A stretch of 37,594 nucleotides of DNA. Origin: Davidsoniella eucalypti (Eukaryota; Ascomycota; Sordariomycetes; Microascales; Ceratocystidaceae). The stretch lies in assembly GCA_004009845.1 (NCBI GenBank), contig RMBW01000183.1, forward strand, positions 1 to 37,594, given 5' to 3'. The position numbers and the translations under genes were made by a program. Positions 1-9,131 of this stretch are shown here, one piece after another. Under the pieces are notes generated by a model that saw nothing but the letters and a program-made list of their open reading frames with translations, did no database searches and was not told the origin of the DNA. How positions within the stretch are numbered: the first letter of the stretch is position 1; each line of letters opens with the position of its first letter.

Positions 1-962
1 GGTCCTCCAATGGCTAGGTCTATATGTTATTATGCGTCTGAAGCGAGAGGCAACTCGGAGTTAAGAGACATTGGGTCATCACTCGGCTGTATGTAGTTGG
101 GCAGATGTATATCAGTGTGGACATATATGGCGTATGTTTAAGCCGTACATGTGTACTGTCATCTAGATCTATATCTTAGGTGCGGATATCAAGTCCGAAG
201 TAGCGTGTCCTTTATAGACTAGGCTGAACCAGTGACGTCCTCTTCCAGTGCCTTAATGGAATTGGTAATGCCATATTTCGTTTGCAAGCCCCGCCTTTGC
301 CTGAAGAAGCGATGTAGTGCTTTACCACTTGGGACTGAGATTTCGCCATCTCATACATAGAGGCTCACTATTAGTGGTATGCAGTAGTCGAGGTTTCGTA
401 CTCGATGGAGCTGTAGCGCCTGTAGCCTTGAAGAATACGGTTGATGGCTGTGGTTAGAATTGTGGCCGTATCTGAAGTCACTAGCTGAATATGAACCAAT
501 TTGACGCTATGGACTAACAAGGACTCTAATACCATGCTAGAAATAGTTTGCACTGGCTCTCTATATAACTATGAGGATGATTACAGCTCTGTAAACTCAA
601 ATAGGCCAAGTATAGTAGGTAGGTGAGCAGCTAAACAGGGTTACATAAAGAATTAGGGTTATATATGACATAATACACAGTCTGTAAACTGTGTAAGATC
701 TACAGATGTGCAGCTGACAACATCTGCACATAGCTGTTACTAGCAGAGATCAGCTGTCAAGAAGGTGCCAGCTACTGCCAGCAGCTGTCCTCACTACGAA
801 ATAATACTACTAAGCATCCCAATACAACACAACCAAGCTAAGATCTAGGCTTCCCTGGTGAAATGCGACAAGCAAGATGCCCCTCCCCTTCCAAAATATC
901 CAACACGTCTATTGCAGTGTCAACTAGCAGCATTATCACATATACTAGAGATAGCCGCAATC
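1..962. other. Intergenic region upstream of CSN1, no gene seen
   Basis: No reading frame here looks like protein. The right-hand part (about 600-800) probably contains the CSN1 promoter: three CAGCTG hexamers (711-716, 751-756, 782-787) and two short perfect hairpins (675-694 and 703-725). An in-frame ATG at 858 could extend CSN1 by 35 residues. The rest is unassigned. Confidence 0.5.
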
Positions 963-2885
963 ATGGCTTCTCCAGACTTGGCTACGGAGTTCTTCACCAA
1001 GATGCGAAACGAGGGCCACGTTGTTGTCGATGGTATGTCTTGTTGTTGATGCCTTCATAGTCGGGTTCATTATTGTTTTCATGTGATTTATTGGCCTGGA
1101 TTGAAGCTATAACGCCGCATTACCTGAACTTCATAGGATCCTTCCAATACCACAAAACACATCGTCTTGATCGCAATTTTTATTATTTTAGAATTATATT
1201 TGCCTCTTTTTTAAGTAATACGTCACAGCTAACGTATTGCGAATCTAGAATTGCCTAAACTTGAGCTTGAAAGTTATATCGCCAACTACAAAGGTAAGCA
1301 GATATATAACCACTTGCTTAGTGTCAAGCCATATGGACTCTGTAGTTAATAGTGATTTTATGATATAGGCCGTACGCGCTCTGATCGACTATGCTTTATC
1401 GCCCGGACTAGTCCTAAGCTATCACTTGAAGCGTTAAAGCTTGCGATTGCAGAGGCCAAAGCTGGCATTGATGTTGCTCGATACAAAGACATTGTCAAAA
1501 CTATCGCAAAATTGTTTCCGAACGCAGCGGAAGCAGTCAAAGATGATAGATGGATCACCAAAACGAAGAATGATTCCAGCGCAGAGACTGCTCGTCTTCA
1601 AAAAGAACTAAAGCTCTACCGCCGGAATCTCGTAAAAGAAAGCATACGAGTAAGTATGACTTGACAGAGAGAATTACAATTCTACGGTATCTCTATAAAA
1701 CGTCGTAATACCAATATATAGCTAACAATCTTCTCTTAAGGTTGGCTATGTTGATATAGGATCTCATTACGAACAGGCTGGCAAGCATCAGTTGGCACTC
1801 GAGCACTATGCACTCATTCGACAAGAATCAGCGACTAATATGCACATATTCGACATGCATTCACTGATTGTCAGAGTTGCCTTCCAGACAAAAGACTGGA
1901 ACATGGCTATCGGCAACCTAAGCAAAATGGTATCATTGCTACCACTGCTCGAAGACGATGGATTGGACCACAGCTCTGCAGTCAACGCCTGCTGTGGATT
2001 AGCTCAGATGTGCAAAGGTGATTGGGCAGAGGCCTGCGAGTACTTCCTCAAAGTTGTATCGTCACCAAAAACTGCACCATATAACGACTATGCCTCCCCC
2101 AATGACATTGCCGTATACGGTAGTCTCTTAGCCTTGGCTACAATGGACCGTCAGAGCCTGAACGACAGAGTGCTCGGTAGCGTACAATTCCGCACATTAC
2201 TCGGAATGGAGCCAACTCTTCGAAAGGCCATTGCTGCGTATGTGTCTGGTAGATACAGTTCGTGTCTCTCGATACTAGAAGCTAACCGAACAGATTATCT
2301 TCTCGATTTATACCTCAGCAAGCATGTCAAGGAGATGTACAAGAAAATTCGCACAAAATGTATTCGCGAGTACTGTAGACCATTCTCTACACTCACACTG
2401 GAAACTTTAGCGAACGTCTTCAATACCAATAAAAAAGACATCGAGCGAGAGCTCAAAATGCTCATATCTAGTGGGCATATCGAAGCTCGTATCAACTCTA
2501 TCGATGGTGTAAGTGTTATCTCGTCTATCACATGATAAACTTGCGACATCCTTTCTAACAACCCATTTTCTGTAATATCATTTAGCTCCTTATAGCACTG
2601 CCTCAACCAACATCTGATGATATGTTATACAAGACAGTAGCGCGCGCGACGGCATTCGAAGACAACCTACGCAATTCATTACGGCACATGTCTCTAGTTC
2701 TTGCAGACCAAGAGACAAGCACCCAGCAAAATTTTCGACAGCAAGCATCCAAGGTAATCAGGCCTCAGTTTACGATACGCGCCGGGGATGCTATCGCAGA
2801 GGCTGCGCGGGCAAAAATTCTGGTGGGCTCGATGTTGGAAGAGTCGCTAAATTCAGTTGACGAAGATGTTCAGATGAGTGATTAA
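963..2885 (+). CDS. csn1: COP9 signalosome subunit 1 (CSN1/CsnA), PCI-domain protein
   Basis: CSN1 is a scaffold subunit of the COP9 signalosome, which removes NEDD8 from cullin-RING ubiquitin ligases; in filamentous fungi the complex affects light response and development. Exons are 963-1032, 1249-1293, 1369-1649, 1741-2508 and 2586-2885. All junctions are GT-AG and in phase, giving 487 residues, the usual fungal length. The assembled start reads LPKLELESYIANYKGRTRSD, typical of CSN1 ahead of its helical-repeat part. Helical repeats fill residues about 60-285 (for example HYEQAGKHQLALEHY). A PCI/winged-helix domain follows at about 285-395, including TLETLANVFN and KMLISSGHIEARI. The tail is acidic (SVDEDVQMSD). 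Introns 1 and 3 contain GCTAAC branch points. I chose the ATG at 963 because the peptide after it (MASPDLATEFF) looks native; ATG 858 in the same frame would give 522 residues. Family assignment is from recognition of the sequence, not a search. Confidence 0.93.
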
Positions 2886-3355
2886 AGCCGTACTTTTAGT
2901 ATAGATTAGCATCATATCATACGGATGCGAGAAAGGAGAAATGAAAAGGGGAAGGAGGATGCAGCAGAGGATATAAAGATAGGCAAGACTAAGCTCAATC
3001 GGTAGAGATATCACCATAATGAATAATGACCTCTCTTAGCAGTAATCAAGCCAGACTAAATGGCGGTTGTCAAATTGCGATGTCACTGTGATATCGCCAC
3101 TATAGTCTAGGTCTAGGTTACACATACACTAGGGCATGAAGGTTCTGTATCGCCACCTGTCTTATTTTAAGTCTTTTGTGCCAGTTAGTACCAGGCTAGC
3201 CAAACAGACAACTAGACTTGTCTATTTGAGATATATAGAGCTAATCTTGTACGACATCAATGAAGTAGTTTGTAGTTTGTCCAAATTTTGCCCAAAAAAT
3301 GGCGACGAGACGAGAACATGAGGGCATCTACTTCACGAACTCTCAACAAATTCCC
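2886..3355. other. Intergenic: CSN1 3' end and tRNA upstream region
   Basis: This stretch holds the purine-rich 3' flank of CSN1 (about 2930-2990) and the upstream region of the tRNA-Phe gene. No coding sequence or further RNA gene is visible. Confidence 0.5.
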
Positions 3356-3450
3356 GGGGCAATGGCGCAGTTGGGAGCGCGTTAGACTGAAGCTCAACTT
3401 CAGTGGTTTCTGTTATCTAAAGGTCACTGGTTCAATCCCGGTTTGCCCCA
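3356..3450 (+). tRNA. tRNA-Phe (GAA) with a 22-nt intron
   Basis: A full cloverleaf can be drawn. The acceptor stem GGGGCAA (3356-3362) pairs with TTGCCCC (3443-3449), and the discriminator is A3450. The D stem is GCGC/GCGC. The anticodon stem TTAGA (3382-3386) pairs with TCTAA (3416-3420). The T arm is ACTGG-TTCAATC-CCGGT (3426-3442). The anticodon GAA is at 3389-3391. The canonical intron follows position 37 and spans 3393-3414. CTTCAG inside it (3398-3403) is complementary to CTGAAG of the anticodon loop, the usual anticodon-intron pairing. No T-run follows before the next tRNA. Confidence 0.95.
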
Positions 3451-3456
3451 GTTTCG

Positions 3457-3473
3457 CCCGAGATCTTCTCGGG
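3457..3473 (+). other. Perfect hairpin in the tRNA-Phe/tRNA-Pro spacer
   Basis: CCCGAGA-TCT-TCTCGGG forms a 7-bp stem with a 3-nt loop, centred in the 37-nt spacer (3451-3487). The longest T-run in the spacer is three, so it does not look like a pol III terminator. I infer a structured linker between co-transcribed tRNAs, perhaps a processing element. Confidence 0.6.
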
Positions 3474-3487
3474 TGACGATACGCTCC

Positions 3488-3578
3488 GGTCTTGTGGTCT
3501 AGTGGTATGATTCTCGCTTAGGGTTAACCCTAAAGCAAGTCTTGCGAGAGGTCCCGTGTTCGATCCACGGCAAGACCC
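3488..3578 (+). tRNA. tRNA-Pro (AGG) with a 19-nt intron
   Basis: The acceptor stem GGTCTTG (3488-3494) pairs with CAAGACC (3571-3577), with discriminator C3578 as in other fungal tRNA-Pro. The anticodon stem CTCGC pairs with GCGAG (3544-3548), and the T arm is CCGTG-TTCGATC-CACGG (3554-3570). The anticodon AGG is at 3520-3522. The intron after position 37 spans 3524-3542. It starts so that anticodon and intron form a perfect 16-bp palindrome (3518-3533), which is anticodon-intron pairing and not telomeric repeat. Confidence 0.95.
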
Positions 3579-3591
3579 GGATATCTCTTTC

Positions 3592-3596
3592 TTTTT
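3592..3596 (+). terminator. Pol III terminator after tRNA-Pro
   Basis: TTTTT lies 14 nt past the tRNA-Pro 3' end. It is the first T-run of four or more after either tRNA, so it probably ends a shared transcript. Confidence 0.7.
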
Positions 3597-3599
3597 AGC

Positions 3600-4064
3600 A
3601 TTTTGATGTTGTTTTTGAGTACTTAGAGGTTATGTAGGCCAAGGGAAATGAATATAGAAAAGGGAGGGGAAAGAGGATGGTAGAAATATCGACTAGTTGG
3701 TTGGAGAATGAATGTTGAAAGAGAGTCTTTAGCTGTATGCACTAAATGTAGAGGGATTAAAGAGAGAGTGATCTGGTGGGGAAACAGGGAAGGTGCACTG
3801 AATTCATGATGCGGGGATATTCTAATATCCGAGCAAGAAAAAACAAAGGGCTCTTTACTGCAAGGATGTCCCTTCTTTTTGGATATTCATATAAAGGGTT
3901 AGTCTTGTATTTTGCCTAGGCCATGAATATGCCCAGAGATTCATCGTCCACAATCAAAAGACTTTGTGGGGAAAACACAGCTTGGTATTTGTTTCATTTC
4001 TTCTTCTTGAATCGACGATAACTATGGCCATCAATTGCTCTTGATTGCCTACCGACTCACTATC
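3600..4064. promoter_or_regulatory. Upstream region of the PPR gene, with a short uORF at 4024-4044
   Basis: This purine-rich stretch ends in the probable 5' leader of the PPR gene. The first ATG in the proximal leader (4024) opens a six-codon frame, MAINCS, closed by TGA at 4042-4044. The main ATG follows 20 nt later in another frame. No other feature is supported. Confidence 0.5.
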
Positions 4065-6902
4065 ATGCGCCGCCTTAACCCACGAAGCGCGCTAGCTAAG
4101 TCTCTCCAGAGCCAGCATGTCCTGCTAGCTCCGCATCGTCAACTCCACCCCCAGATTTCACGATCCTCCGTGCCGCAGTTGGCGTGTCCGGCATCGACTT
4201 TGGCGGCATCGAATTCTCAACAGAGCCAATATAACAGATGGCCTAATGACACAGGCCGACATGGCACCGGCGACAGAGCTGGAAGCAGAGCCCGCCAGCA
4301 GAACCCGCGCCAGCAAGACCTGAAAGAGCTGCTATCCCAGAAATCCGAACATCAACACCAGCCGGCCAAACGAAAATACATAAACAACGGCCACAAGCCC
4401 TTGCACCATCACCAGAATGGGCCGGAAAAGTCACGCCAGTGGAAGGTGCCTAAGGGATGGCCATATCTGGATCTGTCGCACAATGACTCTCTTCGAAACC
4501 AGTCAGAACCGCAGCAGCTGGAATTGGTGCTGACGTGGCTTAAGAACTACGAATCGCGGGCTGGCGAGTTCTCACTGCTGGACAGCTTCAAATGGGCAGA
4601 GCGTAACATCTTCCCCTTGAGTACCAGCGTGCGCGTGAATTCTGTCGTCTACGGCTTCATATCAACGCTGCTTAGCAACACAATCACCGCTAAAGAGCGG
4701 GATCCGATGAATGTCACTGACATCCCATCATTGACGAGCATCTACCAGATGCAGCTAGCCTTCAACAAGGGCCAGACCATGGACACTCTCTTCAATATTG
4801 CCCTGAAGCAGGCTGAGCTATTCCTCGAAGTGCTTCACGACCAGATCCAGAATGAGGTACAATACAAGAGCAAGACCATCGTCGACGCCATCACTAGCGA
4901 CCAAGACGCCTTCTGGAAGCTCGTCTTCACCAAGCCGGCGCTGGCCGCCGTGCCCCAGACGACACAGTTCCTCGAGTTCCCCGACATCACTGAGTCTGGG
5001 CTCGGCGTCCTGCAGGCCAGCGGCGTCAGTCTCGAGGAGGTCATCTACCGGCTGCTCCCGTGGAATGACCGCTCGAGCCTGAAGCTGCTACCGCCAACGT
5101 TGTTAACGTGGTACTTCATCTTCTCTATGCGCTGGCACACATCGGAGGCCTTTCGTTTCCACTTCGTAGTAGTGCGACTCTTCCTCGACAAGGTCATGGC
5201 CGGCATGCGCATAGACGACACCAATGTAGCCGCTATATTTGCTGAGTACCCAAAACTGCTGGCCGGCCTCAAGAAGATAGCCTCAGTCAGCACTCATGGC
5301 GACTCCAAAACGTGCACGCTAACAGACGTCCTCTTGTCATTCCATACACAGTTGTCACTGCACATCCGGCAGCGCGATATCCAGCGCATCAAACACCTCT
5401 TCCATGAGTTCCCTCAGGCCTGTGTCCTTGGCGGCGTCGTGACTAATGAGGAAGTGCAGAAACAGCGCGACATGTTCAACTTCTTTATTCACGCCTTTTG
5501 CTGCTTCAACCAAGGCGCTTCTGTAGATCTGGCGCTAAATACCATGACACGCTTCAATATTCCTATAGACTCGGCTACATACACTGCCATGGTAAGCGGC
5601 TGGCAGCAGTTCCGCGAGAAGACTAAGATCAAGGCTCTTTGGGCTATCCTTAACCAGAGCAATACTCCTGTCGACGATGTCTTCTGGGCCGCCTGTATCT
5701 CAGGCATGGGCAAGCTAGGCTCTCCCCGGGAGGCAGTCGAGCTCTTGTTTGCCATGGAGACCAAACATCACAAAAGCACCGCTGCTGCTGCCGCCGCTGC
5801 TGCTGCTGCAGCCTCGAAGAAGAATGCTAAAGATAGCCCACCTGTAGTATATATCAGCCCAGCGCCCACTATACTCACCGTAAATCCAGTGCTTTCTGCA
5901 CTTTTACACCAGCGTGACGTCGAAGGCGCACGGCGAATCCTTGACTGGGCCTCTGAGCGCTCTATTGAGCCCGACCTAGTTACCTACAACATCTTGCTTG
6001 GTGGCCTATTACGCAACAACTTGGAAACCGAGGCCCGTACGGTGCTCGACGCAATAGCTCAGGCCGGCTTGCACCCCGATATCATCACATACACATACCT
6101 AATCGAGTTCTATCTAAAGGATGCTGTCAATGGTGATATATCGCAAATAAAGTCTCGCGTTGAAAGCGTTCTGAACATGTTCGACTCACCGGATACGCCA
6201 GACTTGATGGCGCGTCAAGCAACATACGCTAAGATGCTACATATTGTCCTGAAAACAGCACGGTGCGATACCAGCGACATTGAAGAATTCGAGTCAGCAC
6301 GTTACAACTCCCAGACATCGCTTTCCTCTACCGATTCCGCAGCAACGGCAACAATGGCCGTATCCGACTTACCAGACCCTGATCAACAACAACTATCGGG
6401 AAACCCACAATCAAATACAACGCAACAGTCTAAACTCGCGTATATTCATGCTGCCGCCGAAGCAATCCTTGAGCACATGGCCGCTCATGGTATATCCCCA
6501 CGTGAATACATCTGCGCCATTCTCGTAGACCACTATTTTGCCCATGGTGACATCGTCGCTATCGAATCACTAATTATGCGCTGGAACTTACGACGTGGCA
6601 TACTCGACCCAGTATTCTGGGAGCGAGTAATCACAGGCTACGCACGACTAGGCGAGGAACGTCTGACTATGGAATACTGTCAACTATTCCGCCATCTCTG
6701 GCCTAACGGTCGCTTAGCTATGGGTTGTCAAGCTAGCGTACTAAAAGTGTTGTTACAGTATAACCGAGTAGATGAGGCGGTTAGTTTGGTCAATGCTGAG
6801 ATCGAATATGCGACTAAGAATGCAGTTCCATCGAATGATCGGTACTGGTACCATAACTTTTGGCACATGGCCAAAGACCAGTTAGGCGTTGTTGCAATTT
6901 AG
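4065..6902 (+). CDS. Pentatricopeptide repeat (PPR) protein, probably mitochondrial
   Basis: An uninterrupted 945-residue reading frame. PPR proteins bind single-stranded organellar RNA one base per repeat, and act in processing, stability or translation of mitochondrial transcripts. The N-terminus (MRRLNPRSALAKSL) is rich in Arg, Ser and Leu with no acids, as in a matrix-targeting peptide, and is followed by a Gln/His-rich low-complexity stretch to about residue 135. Clear PPR units lie at about 502-566 (SATYTAMVSGWQQF; AACISGMGKLGSPREAVELL) and 635-685 (PDLVTYNILLGGLLRNN; PDIITYTYLIEFYL). Weaker helical pairs lie at 808-925. An 11-Ala run (about 572-582), coded by GCN triplets, separates two repeat blocks. 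The frame continues upstream to 4035 without an ATG, so 4065 is the first usable start. The RNA target is unknown, and I do not recognise a named orthologue. Confidence 0.88.
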   Translation: MRRLNPRSALAKSLQSQHVLLAPHRQLHPQISRSSVPQLACPASTLAASNSQQSQYNRWPNDTGRHGTGDRAGSRARQQNPRQQDLKELLSQKSEHQHQPAKRKYINNGHKPLHHHQNGPEKSRQWKVPKGWPYLDLSHNDSLRNQSEPQQLELVLTWLKNYESRAGEFSLLDSFKWAERNIFPLSTSVRVNSVVYGFISTLLSNTITAKERDPMNVTDIPSLTSIYQMQLAFNKGQTMDTLFNIALKQAELFLEVLHDQIQNEVQYKSKTIVDAITSDQDAFWKLVFTKPALAAVPQTTQFLEFPDITESGLGVLQASGVSLEEVIYRLLPWNDRSSLKLLPPTLLTWYFIFSMRWHTSEAFRFHFVVVRLFLDKVMAGMRIDDTNVAAIFAEYPKLLAGLKKIASVSTHGDSKTCTLTDVLLSFHTQLSLHIRQRDIQRIKHLFHEFPQACVLGGVVTNEEVQKQRDMFNFFIHAFCCFNQGASVDLALNTMTRFNIPIDSATYTAMVSGWQQFREKTKIKALWAILNQSNTPVDDVFWAACISGMGKLGSPREAVELLFAMETKHHKSTAAAAAAAAAAASKKNAKDSPPVVYISPAPTILTVNPVLSALLHQRDVEGARRILDWASERSIEPDLVTYNILLGGLLRNNLETEARTVLDAIAQAGLHPDIITYTYLIEFYLKDAVNGDISQIKSRVESVLNMFDSPDTPDLMARQATYAKMLHIVLKTARCDTSDIEEFESARYNSQTSLSSTDSAATATMAVSDLPDPDQQQLSGNPQSNTTQQSKLAYIHAAAEAILEHMAAHGISPREYICAILVDHYFAHGDIVAIESLIMRWNLRRGILDPVFWERVITGYARLGEERLTMEYCQLFRHLWPNGRLAMGCQASVLKVLLQYNRVDEAVSLVNAEIEYATKNAVPSNDRYWYHNFWHMAKDQLGVVAI

Positions 6903-9131
6903 TTTATCTTTATTTATTGGCGGGGATGAACAAAAGATAAAGGAGGTTCTTCTCTCCTAATTCATAACATATTGTATATTAACGAAAGACGTATATTTTG
7001 CCAAGTTTTCTCATAAGATAAAAATCTCTGGTTATAAGTTCCCATGCATTTATAAAGAATTGGGATAGACAATATATTCAGCAATTAATTGTGCTACAAC
7101 TTGAAGGACGACTTGTTAAAGACCAAGTTGAGTATTCTATTAAGTTTATGTATACACCCCAATTTCTAGAAACTCGGTTTTCACAAATACAGAAGGACTG
7201 GACAAAAAAAAAGGTTGGATTAACATATAACGGTAACTATTGTTATGTGTAACTATATAAAGATTATAAATCACCGAAGCGTCTACCCGTGCCACGAGAC
7301 CGCCACAAATATGTGTCCAGATATTAGAATCCATCTTTTCTTATATAGTTATCATCACCATAAAACAAAGCATGTAGGAATGTATCTTTGTAGCTTTAGC
7401 TCTAGATTGGCAAGGGTTAATGCTTTTGCTTGTACAGGCAGGTGGTAGACAAGCTTTCCAGCAACAGCACTGGATGTTACCCAAAACCGCACAATGGCCA
7501 TCATGCCTGCTTACATAGAATAAGACTACACAAAAGCCTCTTACTGAGTTAATTTTTTGCTCGTTGTTTGTATGTATATCCATTTGTAGCTCCTAGTTCC
7601 CTATTGCGTCCTAAGAAAAATAAAGGGTGTCTCTGCAAGGTGTAGGAATCAACTGTGTCAACCCAGTATGCTCAATATGGTAAGAGAGAAAGGAATAAAG
7701 AATTCCTCGGCTTCCATATAAAAATATAGACAAGGGTTTCTAAGTGAACGTACAGTAGATATGATCTGTACGTAGGGAGCCTTATTATATCTATCCCTGC
7801 AATATCTTATGTATTCAGCAATACAGCCCACCGCTAATGCCGACGGTGAACGTTTATGCATACCTTGCTTGACCTTGTCTAGCTAAAAAGCTATGGCCAT
7901 ATTCATACTATATCATATGTAAGCACTGTAAAGTTACTCACGTGAATCTACGCATGGAAAGCGAGGCGACCAAAGTTGCAGAGCTGAGCCTATCACTATC
8001 CACTACCTTTGCTAAGAAGAATCATAAAAGGCCGGTCACCAAGCAAGATCAAAATAGCGACAATAATGATGACATCTTCGGCTAACTCCGTAAGAGCATA
8101 GCTTGAATAATTCTTGAAGGCACACGGCCAACATTCATCTCGGGGTTTAAGGAGTATCAGGCATGGCAGGTATCCTAGGGTTTACAACAGTGCTTCGAAG
8201 GTTGCACAGAAGGAGAGAGAAGTCTAGAACAATCGAATCCTTCATTGTTGATTACGTAAGCATGCTCAGGTTGTGTTTGATTTTTGTATATATGTATGTA
8301 TTGAGTTGACACATGTAGATAGTTGATATCGAATTCAAATACGCTAGTTTTGCCCTTTAATGTATTGTTTTTCTACATTTTATTATACGATGTGGCATGT
8401 AATTTGTAGGTTAAAATAGATAGTCAATGAATACAGAAATATCGTTGTTGTCCATGGAATTTAGCGCATTGTCTCCTAGGCGCTCGCTCACGGACGACAA
8501 AATGGTTCTTGCTTTGGAAAACCCGGCAAAAGAAATAAGCCCCCTATAAATGGCACCTTGTAGTGTTATATTCCAACCTTGCGGAACCTCGGCCATAGCA
8601 TTTCATTGACCGAAAAGGAAGACTCGGTGAAAGCGTCAACAATGGGTGTTCATTGACTAACAAGGAAGGTTGTTTCGGTGGGAAGTGCGGACAAGCCAAT
8701 GAAAGGGACGAACTAATAATGAACCCAAAATTGACTGTGTCCCAAGTTCATTAGTAATATGTAAGTCGATTTCTTCATGACATACAAAAAGTATCATGGC
8801 TTGATTAGAGTCAAGCCTCCCTGGCAATATGGTCAAAGCATGGCTTACAATTCGCTCACAATTCGGTATCGTCCGGTCTTGATGCTTACCGCTAGTTTTG
8901 GGCAACAATCCGAATAATATACAACAGCTATCATGACCAATGAATGAGTATATAAAGTGGCAAATGGGCACCGATATCAACTCTACTTTCCTTCTATCAC
9001 CAGGCTTCTCATCATCCTCTCTTCTCTCATTACTTCAGCATCATCGCATTTTGCATCATCCATTCTTTAATTAACACATTCCACATTCTTCACACCTTCG
9101 ACTCTTTTCTTCACTTCCACCGACCGCCACC
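6903..9131. other. 2.2-kb intergenic region, no gene seen
   Basis: This region is AT-rich with scattered short ORFs that do not look like protein. The last ~200 bases form the promoter and leader of the repeat-protein gene. An imperfect direct repeat (TTCATTGAC at 8602 and 8649, each followed about 15 nt later by TCGGTG) is the only internal structure noticed. Confidence 0.45.
8949..8956 (+). promoter_or_regulatory. TATA box of the repeat-protein gene
   Basis: TATATAAA lies 176 bp upstream of the ATG at 9132, with CCAAT just before it (8935-8939). From about 8985 to 9131 the sequence is a CT-rich leader ending in GCCACCATGC, a near-ideal start context. This combination is typical of highly expressed fungal genes. 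Confidence 0.65.

Noticed and set aside
858..962. Upstream in-frame ATG extending CSN1 by 35 residues
   Set aside because: The added peptide has no recognisable CSN1 character; the start at 963 gives the expected length. It remains possible.
3518..3533. Telomere-like TTAGGG/CCCTAA palindrome
   Set aside because: It is explained fully by anticodon-intron pairing in tRNA-Pro(AGG); there is no tandem telomeric array.
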